From positions 1-40,516 of the IMG/VR virus record IMGVR_UViG_3300049214_000104: a stretch of 40,516 nt of DNA; one strand, given 5' to 3'. Below, piece after piece: positions 14,972-21,253 of the stretch (positions are counted from its first letter, which is position 1; the number at the start of each line of letters is the position of its first letter). The notes under the pieces were generated by a model. The model did no database searches. It was not told where the DNA came from and saw only the letters and a program-made list of their open reading frames with translations. Both the position numbers and the translations under genes were made by a program. The stretch comes from a virus.

Positions 14972-15149
14972 AAGGTCAATGCCTTATGATGCTTTCTATA
15001 CGACGAAAAATCGGCTGGGACAAGTCAAATACCGTGCCAACTGCAAAGATTGTCACATTTGGACTGTCAAAAAATGGATTGCAGATCACGCGTGGCTCTG
15101 CGCCATCTACAAAAAGAGATACCGAGACAAGCAAAGTCTTAAGGATTAG
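14949..15149 (+). CDS. Zinc-ribbon protein related to endonuclease VII N-termini, 66 aa
   Basis: I prefer ATG 14949 (GGAAAAG upstream) to the in-frame ATG 14922. The product starts MKKCSTCKRSMPYDAFYTTK and contains a second pair in ANCKDCHIW, so CxxC-x(29)-CxxC. The pattern C-x-x-C, F-x-x-x-x-x-R-x-G, Y-R-x-x-C-x-x-C occurs at the start of recombination endonuclease VII-type HNH proteins, but the catalytic His/Asn part is missing. It sits just before a RusA-type resolvase, so a role in DNA processing is reasonable. Confidence 0.65.
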   Translation: MKKCSTCKRSMPYDAFYTTKNRLGQVKYRANCKDCHIWTVKKWIADHAWLCAIYKKRYRDKQSLKD

Positions 15150-15154
15150 TGATT

Positions 15155-15565
15155 ATGCCTGAAGATGTCATTTTTTTTGTCCCCGTGAAAGTAACATCCG
15201 AAGCTAATGCCTCCTTCTCCCGCAACTGGTGGGAAAAGACCAAAAGAAAGAACGGATTGAACCAAGCCTTAGATCTTTACCTCAGAAATTATTCGGAATT
15301 TCCCTGTCCCTGTGATGTCAAACTCACCCGATCAGGCAAAAGAGCCCTCGATGATGACAACTTGGCATATGCATTCAAAAGCATTCGCGATCATCTCGCA
15401 TACAGGATCGTTTCTAAATTCGATAATTTGGCACCTAATTTGGCTCTGGTTGATTCAAAAGTGAACAAGGGATGGTATGATAGCGACCCACGTGTTTTTT
15501 GGCTCTACGGTCAAGAAAAAGGCCCTGTTGGGTTTTGGGTCTCTATTTCCGGGAGAAAACCTTGA
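15155..15565 (+). CDS. rusA: RusA-type Holliday junction resolvase, 136 aa
   Basis: ATG 15155 has AAGG 10 bases upstream; a GTG at 15149 overlapping the previous stop is the alternative and adds two residues. The RusA signature is clear: KLTRSGKRALDDDNLAYAFK followed by SIRDHLA, with the conserved acidic cluster (DDDN) that binds metal, and a later WLYGQEKGPVGFWVSI strand typical of the family's end. Length is near that of E. coli RusA (120). The enzyme cuts four-way junctions, which here would resolve replication and RecT-made intermediates before packaging. The next gene starts inside its stop (TTGA). Confidence 0.85.
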   Translation: MPEDVIFFVPVKVTSEANASFSRNWWEKTKRKNGLNQALDLYLRNYSEFPCPCDVKLTRSGKRALDDDNLAYAFKSIRDHLAYRIVSKFDNLAPNLALVDSKVNKGWYDSDPRVFWLYGQEKGPVGFWVSISGRKP

Positions 15566-15801
15566 ATTTATTCGGAATAACGGCCAATCTCATTGACGCG
15601 ATTTTTCTTATTTTAGGCAAAGGAGGAAAAATACTCAATGCACGAGGTAATAGAATTTGTTTTCTCATCGATATCCTCTGCCTTTTGTATTGGCTTATCA
15701 TCAATCTTCAGCGAGGTTTATATAGCCAAGCAATTTCAGCCGTAATATCTATAGGAATAAGCGTTTACGGTTACAAAAAATGGGGAAAGATTCCAAGATA
15801 G
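15562..15801 (+). CDS. Small membrane protein with PnuC-like C-terminus, TTG start, 79 aa
   Basis: The start is TTG 15562, overlapping the rusA stop as TTGA, with GGGAG six bases upstream; no ATG with an SD is in this frame. Two or three hydrophobic helices are seen (LFGITANLIDAIFLILGK; CFLIDILCLLYWLIINLQRG; AISAVISIGISVYGYKKW). The segment N-A-R-G-N-x-x-C and the closing YGYKKWGK resemble the end of PnuC-type transporters and of small phage membrane proteins. The protein is much shorter than PnuC, so transport is doubtful. Its start is convincing; its function is open. Confidence 0.6.
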   Translation: MNLFGITANLIDAIFLILGKGGKILNARGNRICFLIDILCLLYWLIINLQRGLYSQAISAVISIGISVYGYKKWGKIPR

Positions 15802-15844
15802 AAAGAAAAATATTGTATAAAAACTGTCCTATGAGGTAAAACCT

Positions 15845-16102
15845 ATGGCATTCAAGCTAAATACTCCCGACGATGAAGCAACTATGATCTTCACATTCGT
15901 AATGGGAATATCATTAGTCTTCATTGTACTGCTTGTAATTTTCTTTTGCGTTGGCTGCGGTCCTGTTGCTGTAGAAATAGCCGAAGAACTTGCAACTGAA
16001 GTACTAGAAGACGTTATTATCGTCGAAAGTAAAAAGTTTGAAGAACCGGGGAAAACGGCCCCGGCTCCTAAAAAAGAAGAGAATACTCTCGTAGCCCCTT
16101 AA
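15845..16102 (+). CDS. Membrane or lipid-anchored protein with acidic Pro-rich tail, 85 aa
   Basis: GAGG lies 8 bases before ATG 15845. A polar start (KLNTPDDEATM) is followed by one strong hydrophobic helix (IFTFVMGISLVFIVLLVIFF) ending CVGCGPVAV, which could be a poor lipobox (VGC). The rest is acidic (ELATEVLEDVIIVESKKFEE) and ends in a Pro/Ala/Lys segment. The layout would suit a small spanin-like or accessory membrane protein. It is the last plus-strand gene here; its stop overlaps that of the convergent 16099 gene. Confidence 0.6.
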   Translation: MAFKLNTPDDEATMIFTFVMGISLVFIVLLVIFFCVGCGPVAVEIAEELATEVLEDVIIVESKKFEEPGKTAPAPKKEENTLVAP

Positions 16103-16245
16103 GTTAACTCGATGAGCTGGGAAAGGCTTTGTAACACTTTTCCATGGCGTTCGCTAGCTTCTTTCAGTTCATTGAGTAACTTTTCTAATTCCAAATATTC
16201 TCTATCCACTAATTCAAAACTTGTGCTTCTCAATTTTTCTTCCAT
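16099..16245 (-). CDS. Small coiled-coil protein, 48 aa
   Basis: TTGGAG eight bases before ATG 16245 (inside the preceding gene's end) gives a good start. The sequence MEEKLRSTSFELVDREYLEL then EKLLNELKEASERHGKVLQS is one amphipathic helix with heptad Leu positions. It is the last gene of the rightmost minus operon. Short helical proteins of this kind often bind and inhibit host factors, but no target is known. Confidence 0.55.
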   Translation of the reverse strand: MEEKLRSTSFELVDREYLELEKLLNELKEASERHGKVLQSLSQLIELT

Positions 16246-16246
16246 T

Positions 16247-16426
16247 TTACATCTCCAACATTAAACAAACGTTACACCCCTGACCACCACACAAGCGACA
16301 GGTCACCATAATTTCATCGTAGCAATCCTTGCATACGCGCTCATCCTCAATTCGCGGATGTTCTAATCCCCCATCACAACACGAACACCTCCATTTTTCA
16401 CAGTGATAGCATTCAAATACTGTCAT
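16247..16426 (-). CDS. Cys-rich zinc-binding mini protein, 59 aa
   Basis: A near-perfect SD region (GGAGGGAGGAG) lies 6 bases before ATG 16426. The 59 residues contain eleven Cys: VFECYHCEKWRCSCC, RVCKDCYDE, VTCRLCGGQGCNVC. Repeated CxxC and CxC units imply at least two zinc sites, and the last part looks like a CxxC-GxGxC-x-x-C knuckle of the DnaJ zinc-finger kind. The pattern is too ordered to be random. It lies in an early operon, so a host-directed or RNA/DNA-binding role is likely. No family name can be given. Confidence 0.65.
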   Translation of the reverse strand: MTVFECYHCEKWRCSCCDGGLEHPRIEDERVCKDCYDEIMVTCRLCGGQGCNVCLMLEM

Positions 16427-16604
16427 TTGATTCTCCTCCCTCCATATCGCTTGAAATCGAATGTACGAGTTTCCACATACAATCTTGCATTCCTCTATAA
16501 TAAATTATGTCTTCCTCACAGTTTTTCATATGGGCCCGGTTTAGATTCGAAACAATTTTATTTTCAATTTCATTTGCATATAATTCCAATTCTTTAATAT
16601 TCAT
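16413..16604 (-). CDS. Hypothetical helical protein, 63 aa
   Basis: ATG 16604 overlaps the upstream stop (ATGA), and GAGG is 9 bases upstream. The product is helical (NIKELELYANEIENKIVSNL; ELxxxE repeats) with two Cys (KNCEE, QDCMW), ending in an acidic ESNDSI. Its 3' end overlaps the Cys-rich gene start by 14 bases. No motif recognised. Confidence 0.6.
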   Translation of the reverse strand: MNIKELELYANEIENKIVSNLNRAHMKNCEEDIIYYRGMQDCMWKLVHSISSDMEGGESNDSI

Positions 16605-16825
16605 AAATCCTCTTTCAATTCAAAATTAACTCTAAATCTATCATTAAACATCTCAATTCCTATATGATACCCTTCAAAAGCTCCTTTAGGATAACTAACG
16701 GCTATCTCAGAAGCTATATCCAATAAAACATAAAGTATATCCGCTGTGCATTCATACTCTGCGACCTTTTGCGTGATATCCCTGATGTCTCGTAAGTCAT
16801 ATTGCTTTAAATCTTTATCCTTCAT
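16601..16825 (-). CDS. Hypothetical protein, 74 aa
   Basis: AGAGG lies 7 bases before ATG 16825. An acidic-basic helical start (MKDKDLKQYDLRDIRDITQK) leads into a hydrophobic centre (DILYVLLDIASEIAVSYPKG) and a beta-like end (IGIEMFNDRFRVNFELKE). This looks like a small alpha/beta fold. Coupled on its 3' side by ATGA. No family recognised. Confidence 0.6.
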   Translation of the reverse strand: MKDKDLKQYDLRDIRDITQKVAEYECTADILYVLLDIASEIAVSYPKGAFEGYHIGIEMFNDRFRVNFELKEDL

Positions 16826-16826
16826 C

Positions 16827-17042
16827 TTAAACCTCTGTCTTTCTTTTTAATTTTCTTTTGCAATGTATTACTCCGTTCTCATCTTCAATTTTGTATTCAA
16901 TTTCTGTAACCTCATCAGGGCAGCTATTTAAAAAATCGTGCATAGCTTCATGCGCACCCTCTAAAAATTCAAAATCATGGTATTGACCGATTTCATTTGT
17001 CCACTTACCCTTGGCATCTTTTACATAAACATAATATTTCAT
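16827..17042 (-). CDS. Hypothetical small beta/alpha protein, 71 aa
   Basis: AGGAAAAAAA precedes ATG 17042. The sequence MKYYVYVKDAKGKWTNEIGQ, an acidic helix (EGAHEAMHDFLNSCPD) and a closing strand pair (EIEYKIEDENGVIHCKRKLK) suggest a compact ferredoxin-like or KTSC-like unit. It follows a 29-base sequence shared with the leader of the 17093 gene, so the two may be co-regulated. Confidence 0.6.
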   Translation of the reverse strand: MKYYVYVKDAKGKWTNEIGQYHDFEFLEGAHEAMHDFLNSCPDEVTEIEYKIEDENGVIHCKRKLKRKTEV

Positions 17043-17062
17043 TTTTTTTCCTACTTAGCTTA

Positions 17063-17091
17063 TTTTTCGTTTTTAAGATCACTATACTTTA
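17063..17091 (-). repeat. 29-base leader repeat, copy 1
   Basis: TTTTTCGTTTTTAAGATCAC and the following nine bases (plus-strand reading) recur at 17316-17344 with two differences. Each copy lies just upstream of a minus-strand start codon (17042 and 17296). On the minus strand the core is TAAAGTATAGTGATCTTAA, containing a TATAGT that could act as a -10. A shared promoter or regulator site is likely. Confidence 0.6.
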
Positions 17092-17092
17092 C

Positions 17093-17296
17093 TTATCGTG
17101 CATCTATTAAGTTGGATTCTGTCCAACCTTTAATGTATGATTTATACATTTTTGCTCTTAATTTAATCCCCTTAATATCACTCACTTGGCAATTAGGAAC
17201 TGTGCTCATAAATTCTAAGTTTAAACAAGGAGCACAACCATATTTTCCAAATGCTCGCTTACCCGCTTCATAGGCTTGGTTAATCAATTGTTTCAT
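17093..17296 (-). CDS. Small protein with Rmf-like outline, 67 aa
   Basis: ATG 17296 is preferred over 17335 because GGAAAATGGA lies upstream. The product has QAYEAGKRAFGKYGCAPC at the N-terminus and KMYKSYIKGWTESNLID at the C-terminus. A glycine-alanine start (A-Y-E-A-G-K-x-A) and a Y-x-x-GW-x-x-x end are reminiscent of the ribosome modulation factor type, where a W/GW helix follows a Cys/Pro turn. The match is by outline only; two further Cys and an inserted IKGIKLR stretch differ. If correct it would act on host ribosomes. Confidence 0.55.
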   Translation of the reverse strand: MKQLINQAYEAGKRAFGKYGCAPCLNLEFMSTVPNCQVSDIKGIKLRAKMYKSYIKGWTESNLIDAR

Positions 17297-17315
17297 TCCA
17301 TTTTCCTTATGTTTG

Positions 17316-17344
17316 TTTTTCGTTCTTAAGATCACTACACTTTA
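17316..17344 (-). repeat. 29-base leader repeat, copy 2
   Basis: Matches 17063-17091 at 27 of 29 bases. It lies 20 bases upstream of ATG 17296 on the minus strand. The minus-strand core reads TAAAGTGTAGTGATCTTAA. See copy 1 for interpretation. Confidence 0.6.
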
Positions 17345-17350
17345 TCTATT

Positions 17351-17587
17351 TTACAAAAGCATATCCATTTCATAATCAGACATTCCCCGCATTGGACAGT
17401 ACGTTCCATCAATTTTTGATGTTTTATTAATCAAAGAACTGTTTTTTCGGCCGGAAACAGCCTTTCCGACGCAACTAATAATATCATCCTCGTGCTTATC
17501 TAAATATCTTCCGCATTCTTCTTTTGTATCGAAAATTTTTACTTCTTCTAATCCCCAAGCCCACCTGATTTTTGCCTCATGTTTCAT
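17351..17587 (-). CDS. Hypothetical protein, first gene of the rightmost early operon, 78 aa
   Basis: AAAGGTAAAACA precedes ATG 17587. The start MKHEAKIRWAWGLEEVKIFD is beta-like, followed by a helix (TKEECGRYLDKHEDDIISCV) and a Lys/Ser-rich turn (SGRKNSSLINKTSK). Three Cys are spaced without a finger pattern. It is the gene nearest to the early promoter at 17686-17714, separated by a leader of about 90 bases that contains the small inverted repeat ACCCTAAAAGGGT. No family recognised. Confidence 0.6.
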   Translation of the reverse strand: MKHEAKIRWAWGLEEVKIFDTKEECGRYLDKHEDDIISCVGKAVSGRKNSSLINKTSKIDGTYCPMRGMSDYEMDMLL

Positions 17588-17674
17588 TGTTTTACCTTTT
17601 ATTTGTTTTGTTTCTTCTTTCTCGCAACTGCTACAACCTACCCTTTTAGGGTCTTTCGGGAGACTATCGCGCTT

Positions 17675-17693
17675 GTTATACTTTTACTATAAC
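17675..17693. promoter_or_regulatory. Palindromic operator overlapping the early minus-strand promoter
   Basis: GTTATA (17675-17680) and TATAAC (17688-17693) are perfect inverted copies separated by 7 bases. The palindrome covers the -10 box of the leftward promoter, so a bound repressor would block RNA polymerase. Its sequence differs from the palindrome at 11749, so a different regulator may bind. Confidence 0.5.
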
Positions 17694-17714
17694 ATACTTG
17701 CTCTTTTCGTGCAA
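17686..17714 (-). promoter_or_regulatory. Sigma70-type promoter for the minus-strand early operon (17587 to 16099)
   Basis: Minus strand: TTGCAC (17714-17709), 17-base spacer, TATAGT (17691-17686). Transcription would start near 17679 and give a leader of about 90 bases before ATG 17587. Optimal spacing and a five-of-six -10 support it. Confidence 0.65.
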
Positions 17715-17732
17715 CAAATAAAACAGGGACAT

Positions 17733-17765
17733 AAAAAAAACGCCCCAGTCATGACAACCGGGGCG
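17733..17765 (-). terminator. Rho-independent terminator, minus strand
   Basis: Minus strand reads CGCCCC (17765-17760), loop, GGGGCG (17746-17741), then TTTTTTTT (17740-17733): a G+C stem and an eight-base T run. It stops leftward transcripts just before the early promoter at 17714, for example any from the antisense gene 18560-18751, and insulates the early operon. Confidence 0.8.
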
Positions 17766-17849
17766 AAAACAGTGACACAAAAGACATGAAAAAAAAGACT
17801 AAAAGGAGACTTAATGAAACATCCCTAGCTATAACAGACAAAATATTTT

Positions 17850-17878
17850 TTGCAAATTAAATTTATTTTTGCTCTAAT
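17850..17878 (+). promoter_or_regulatory. Candidate late-operon promoter
   Basis: TTGCAA (17850-17855), 17-base spacer, TCTAAT (17873-17878). Transcription would start near 17885, and a terminator-like hairpin ends at about 17950. A start followed by an early stop and then the terminase genes recalls the lambda PR'-tR' layout, where an antitermination factor opens late transcription. Upstream, 17766-17849 holds only a five-codon reading frame, ATGAAACATCCCTAG at 17814 with SD AAGGAG, whose meaning is unclear. Confidence 0.5.
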
Positions 17879-17919
17879 TCCCCTTCAGTACGTGTGTGCA
17901 GCCTAGCGATAGGAATGGG

Positions 17920-17950
17920 CCTAAGGAAAATCGTTTTCTTAGGTCTTTTT
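17920..17950 (+). terminator. Terminator-like hairpin in the late leader
   Basis: CCTAAGGAAAA, a TCG loop and TTTTCTTAGG form a stem of about 10 pairs with one bulged G, followed by TCTTTTTATT. Plus-strand orientation. It lies 35-65 bases downstream of the candidate promoter and 50 bases before the first late gene. It may attenuate or gate late transcription. Confidence 0.65.
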
Positions 17951-18000
17951 ATTGCAACTAAATATTTCATTTGATACACATCATCTAAAAGATGAGGAAT

Positions 18001-18138
18001 ATGGACAAGAAAATTAAGAAAATTCAGAAAGACACAAAGAAACTCGCCAAAGAAGAATCTTCCCTCCTTAAAGCCGACAAGAAACGCGATAAAGTTTGTG
18101 ATTTAGGCAAAAAAATGATGAAAAAAGGTAAGAAATAG
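18001..18138 (+). CDS. Small Lys-rich protein before the terminase genes, 45 aa
   Basis: GAGGA lies 2-7 bases before ATG 18001. The product MDKKIKKIQKDTKKLAKEES then SLLKADKKRDKVCDLG ends KKMMKKGKK. More than a third of residues are Lys. A similar basic mini protein is at 35753. Such proteins recur at the start of late operons in phages of this type. It may bind DNA in the head or act in packaging. The stop is followed directly by the small terminase start. Confidence 0.65.
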   Translation: MDKKIKKIQKDTKKLAKEESSLLKADKKRDKVCDLGKKMMKKGKK

Positions 18139-18630
18139 ATGGCAGCACCTAAGGGAAACAAATACGCCCTCGGCAATGATGGGGGTCGCCCCAGAACTGT
18201 TTCGCCTGAACCTTTAGAGCTCATAAAACTTGGCGAGGAAATGGTCGCGTGGGTGCGAGCCAATAATCCTATCCATCTGAAATGTTGGTATTCCCTCGAG
18301 AAACGCTTCACTTATAAACAATGGGAAACAATGACTCAAAGAGAAGAGTTTGTACCGTATTATGAAGAAGCGTTAAACTTAGTTTCAATTAATTACGTTA
18401 ATGGAACTATAAACCCTTCTATTGCTCAACGTTTTTTAAGAATGTACTTTAAAGATTTGAAACTAATTGAAAATCAGGATCTGGACGAAGCCTCGCAGCG
18501 CAAAGCTAAAGAAGCTCAAGTTGTTACGTCTACTGAAGACAATAGAAGAGTGGATCAGCTCATTTCTGTTCTAGATCAGGCCCGAGCGAAGGCAAGTAAA
18601 CTTTCAGAACAGCTTCCAGCAAAAGAGTGA
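18139..18630 (+). CDS. terS: Terminase small subunit, 163 aa
   Basis: ATG 18139 follows the previous stop without a gap. The N-terminus AAPKGNKYALGNDGGRPR is the common start of many phage small terminases (basic, Gly/Asn-rich, GRP). The middle is helical (KRFTYKQWETMTQREEFVPY; IAQRFLRMYFKDLK) and the C-terminus is a basic/acidic helix with QLISVLDQARAKASKL. Small terminases recognise the packaging site and form rings that bring DNA to the motor, here the gene at 18775. Its 3' end is overlapped by an antisense gene. Confidence 0.8.
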   Translation: MAAPKGNKYALGNDGGRPRTVSPEPLELIKLGEEMVAWVRANNPIHLKCWYSLEKRFTYKQWETMTQREEFVPYYEEALNLVSINYVNGTINPSIAQRFLRMYFKDLKLIENQDLDEASQRKAKEAQVVTSTEDNRRVDQLISVLDQARAKASKLSEQLPAKE

Positions 18631-18751
18631 TCTGATAGAAATCGTAATGAGTGATTGGAAGCATCATAGCATGCGGGGGCATTTCTTCGAGTCTCTTTAT
18701 CGTCGTTTCTACTTCAAACAAGGCTTTCTTACACAAATCGATTTGACTCAT
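18560..18751 (-). CDS. Antisense small helical protein across the terS-terL junction, 63 aa
   Basis: On the minus strand GGGAGAGGG stands 2-3 bases before ATG 18751, a strong site for a random frame. The product starts MSQIDLCKKALFEVETTIKR and continues LEEMPPHAMMLPITHYDFYQ, ITLLLEAVLKVYL: a plausible two-helix protein. It covers the otherwise empty 18631-18751 gap and overlaps terS by 71 bases. A leftward transcript would stop at 17733-17765. Expression would also make RNA antisense to terS. The call is moderate because the gene lies against the late operon. Confidence 0.55.
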   Translation of the reverse strand: MSQIDLCKKALFEVETTIKRLEEMPPHAMMLPITHYDFYQITLLLEAVLKVYLPSLGPDLEQK

Positions 18752-18774
18752 AACCCTCTCCCTTTTGGTTTATC

Positions 18775-20058
18775 ATGCAAGATTTACTCTCTGACAAGCA
18801 ACTGAAATTTATCGTTGACGCACAAGCTAAATGGAATCTGGCTCACGGTGCTGTGAGGACTGGCAAGACTGTAGGCGCAACTTTTGCTTTTATGTATGAT
18901 GTAGAAAAGTGTCCCGACAATCAAATCAACATCGTCGGACATACTTTTGATACGGCGTATCGAAACGTCATTAAGCCTTTACTTGAGGCACCACAGTTCG
19001 CAGTTTTTAGGCCTTTTCTCACATGGTCAGGCAAAAAGCTTTACTATAAAACTAAGTGTATAACGGTCCTAGGAGCTAAAGATGAGGGCGCTATCGGGAA
19101 TTTTCAGGGCGACACGCATTCCTTGACTTACTGTGATGAGATCACGCTCTATCCTGAGTCTATCATTGACATGATCGATACGCGTCTTTCCAAGTCGTAT
19201 TCTAAAGCTTACGCGACAATGAACCCGACGCATCCGAATCACAAAGTGAAAAGATGGATTGACGAAGCGGAAAAGGGCAATAGCAATTATTATTCATTGC
19301 ATTTCACATTAGACGACAACCCCTTCGTTCCTCAAGATTATAAAGATCGCTTGCGCGATTCGCTATCGGGTGTCTTTTACAAGCGCAATTATCTTGGTTT
19401 GTGGTGTTTGGCCGAAGGCTCAATATTTGATTTTTTTGACTATGACTTGCATACTGTGGCTAGACCGCCTCGGGCAGCTGAATATTATACCGCAGCAATT
19501 GATTACGGAGCTTCGAATCCATTTGCTTGCCTTCTCGTCGGTGTTAATACAGGCCGGACAACGCAATCAGGAAAACAGCTGTGGGTCGAGGATGAATATT
19601 ACTATGACCCCAATAAGATGAACAAGGGCAAAGTCAATAGCGAGTATGCTGACGATGTGCAACGTTTCTTAGATCCTTACGGTGTAAAACAGGTTTACAT
19701 CGATCCGAGTGCAAAATCTTTTAAACTAGAACTAGGGCGCAGAGGATTACACCCCGTCGACGCTAATAACGACGTTGAAGATGGCATACGCATAATGACG
19801 AGCGAGCTGCGCAATGGGAAAATTGTCATCTGTCGCAACTGCAAAAACCTAATTCGCGAAGTAGAATCATACGTATGGGATAAGAAACAATCCGAGAAAG
19901 GGTATGACGAACCCGTGAAGAAGAATGATCACGCCATCGACTCATTACGTTACTTATTAGCGACGCACAAAGTTACGTCGTATGACCAATCATTAAACAA
20001 TAAAGACCCTTCAGAGTACATGAGAAGCCGTTTTGATCCAGGCATAAGAAGGTATTGA
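18775..20058 (+). CDS. terL: Terminase large subunit, 427 aa
   Basis: ATPase: Walker A G25-AVRTGKT-32 and Walker B LTYCDE (Asp121, catalytic Glu122), with a TMNPTHPNH motif III near 148-156. Nuclease: Asp243 in AAIDYG, Asp310 in VYIDPS and Asp385/Asp389 in NDHAIDSLRY form the RNase H-like metal site. Length and motif spacing match the PBSX-type large terminases. It pumps DNA into the prohead through the portal and cuts it after filling. ATG 18775 has no clear SD. Headful cutting would explain the permuted, circular genome. Confidence 0.92.
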   Translation: MQDLLSDKQLKFIVDAQAKWNLAHGAVRTGKTVGATFAFMYDVEKCPDNQINIVGHTFDTAYRNVIKPLLEAPQFAVFRPFLTWSGKKLYYKTKCITVLGAKDEGAIGNFQGDTHSLTYCDEITLYPESIIDMIDTRLSKSYSKAYATMNPTHPNHKVKRWIDEAEKGNSNYYSLHFTLDDNPFVPQDYKDRLRDSLSGVFYKRNYLGLWCLAEGSIFDFFDYDLHTVARPPRAAEYYTAAIDYGASNPFACLLVGVNTGRTTQSGKQLWVEDEYYYDPNKMNKGKVNSEYADDVQRFLDPYGVKQVYIDPSAKSFKLELGRRGLHPVDANNDVEDGIRIMTSELRNGKIVICRNCKNLIREVESYVWDKKQSEKGYDEPVKKNDHAIDSLRYLLATHKVTSYDQSLNNKDPSEYMRSRFDPGIRRY

Positions 20059-20110
20059 ATGTAAATCTACAACAGTTTAGAGTAGTCCGATCGAACCATG
20101 GAGAAGACAC

Positions 20111-20410
20111 ATGAAAGAGTATGATGAATCTAGCGAAGTTGTAAGTAAAATTTCCATCCCAGACTATGGAATGACTTATAAGCCCCCTGAATGTTTAACA
20201 CACGCCCCGCCAATACTCAAAAGCTATAACAAGCTTTACGATCATAGCCTACCGAAAGGTCAATATGATATAAATTACGTAATTAGACTACTGCGCATCA
20301 TCGTCGATCAAGTCGAAAAGCAAAAAATGAATCCCTCTAACATAGCTTTTAGCCTTACCGAAAGTTGCAAGCGTTTAATCGCGCATTTAGAAACAGAAAG
20401 AGATCAATAG
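20111..20410 (+). CDS. Hypothetical protein after terL, 99 aa
   Basis: GGAGAAG lies 6-7 bases before ATG 20111. The N-terminal half is Pro/Tyr-rich (ISIPDYGMTYKPPECLTHAP) and the C-terminal half is one amphipathic helix (VIRLLRIIVDQVEKQKMN; SLTESCKRLIAHLETERD). It lies in the late operon between packaging and portal genes. No family recognised. Confidence 0.65.
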   Translation: MKEYDESSEVVSKISIPDYGMTYKPPECLTHAPPILKSYNKLYDHSLPKGQYDINYVIRLLRIIVDQVEKQKMNPSNIAFSLTESCKRLIAHLETERDQ

Positions 20411-20418
20411 GGCTTAAA

Positions 20419-20691
20419 ATGAATAAAGAAGATGCAGAAGAAAAAGAAAAAGCACCTCCCGAAATTGTAGATCTTGTCAATAAATTTGGGGAATTCCTGG
20501 GTAAAAATAGCGGTAATCTTGGCAAAAAGCAAGTCTATTTTTGCGCACTCTATTGTTTATACGGTAACCTTTTAGAAAGTGCTGCCAGTCAAGAAAAGTC
20601 AATCAGTGAAACAAAGGAATTATTTCAAGAACTTGTCGAATATGTATACATGGTAGCAGAGCAAAATTTAAAACGCGGTACAATAAAATGA
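20419..20691 (+). CDS. Helical protein, first of three tandem look-alikes, 90 aa
   Basis: ATG 20419 (AGGG upstream) is preferred to 20365, which would run 46 bases into the previous gene. Acidic start (NKEDAEEKEKAPPEIVDLVN), then KKQVYFCALYCLYGNLLESA and a final helix ELFQELVEYVYMVAEQNLKR. The helix - hydrophobic helix - F-x-E-x-x-x-x-x-V helix outline recurs in the next two genes, suggesting old duplication. Function unknown; late operon. Confidence 0.6.
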   Translation: MNKEDAEEKEKAPPEIVDLVNKFGEFLGKNSGNLGKKQVYFCALYCLYGNLLESAASQEKSISETKELFQELVEYVYMVAEQNLKRGTIK

Positions 20692-20951
20692 ATGAGCCTA
20701 TAAACGAAACCGAAACTGTCTTAATGAAAAACTTAGCAAAAGAAATCGATAAACTGTTACAAAAATATACCGATCAAAATATTTTAACTCATTATCAAAT
20801 AATTTATAGCGCTCTAGTATCTCTGATTCTCGGCATTTCAATCTCTACACCGAAACCAGGAAAAACATTTCGCGAAGCTTTTCACGACTTAATCGATACT
20901 GTCATTGACGACGTAGAAAAAATAAAAAAAATGGATAAAAAAAATGGATGA
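20688..20951 (+). CDS. Helical protein, second of three tandem look-alikes, 87 aa
   Basis: ATG 20688 overlaps the upstream stop (ATGA). The product has an acidic first helix (ETETVLMKNLAKEIDKLLQK), a hydrophobic middle (IIYSALVSLILGISIS) and FREAFHDLIDTVIDDVEKIK. The same three-part outline and length as its neighbours. It ends in Lys-rich codons that overlap the next start by 8 bases. Confidence 0.6.
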   Translation: MNEPINETETVLMKNLAKEIDKLLQKYTDQNILTHYQIIYSALVSLILGISISTPKPGKTFREAFHDLIDTVIDDVEKIKKMDKKNG

Positions 20952-21234
20952 ACCCGTATCAACAGAAAGATTAAACGAAGATTTGCAAGAGTTCGTGACA
21001 GAAAATACGCAAAAAATATTAAACTACGCAGCTTTTATAGTACCAGTAACTTTTCCACACGGTCAGATTAATGGCATGATCAATGTTCTCATGTCCGGAA
21101 TTGCAAGTCTTCTATTCCGATATGTAGAACCTGAATCGTATGCTGAGGTTTTGAAAGGATTAGCGGAATCTACTTATCGAAATATAGAGGCTAATTTAAA
21201 AAGGGCACAAGCTGCCGAGGAGCATAATGAATGA
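20944..21234 (+). CDS. Helical protein, third of three tandem look-alikes, 96 aa
   Basis: ATG 20944 overlaps the previous stop region by 8 bases. It starts MDEPVSTERLNEDLQEFVTE, has a hydrophobic centre (FPHGQINGMINVLMSGIASL) and a final helix SYAEVLKGLAESTYRNIEAN followed by LKRAQ. The end NxxANLKRxQ matches the EQNLKR end of the 20419 product. Together the three may form a helical hetero-oligomer; nothing more is visible. Confidence 0.6.
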   Translation: MDEPVSTERLNEDLQEFVTENTQKILNYAAFIVPVTFPHGQINGMINVLMSGIASLLFRYVEPESYAEVLKGLAESTYRNIEANLKRAQAAEEHNE

Positions 21235-21253
21235 AGTGGAGAATCAATAATAG

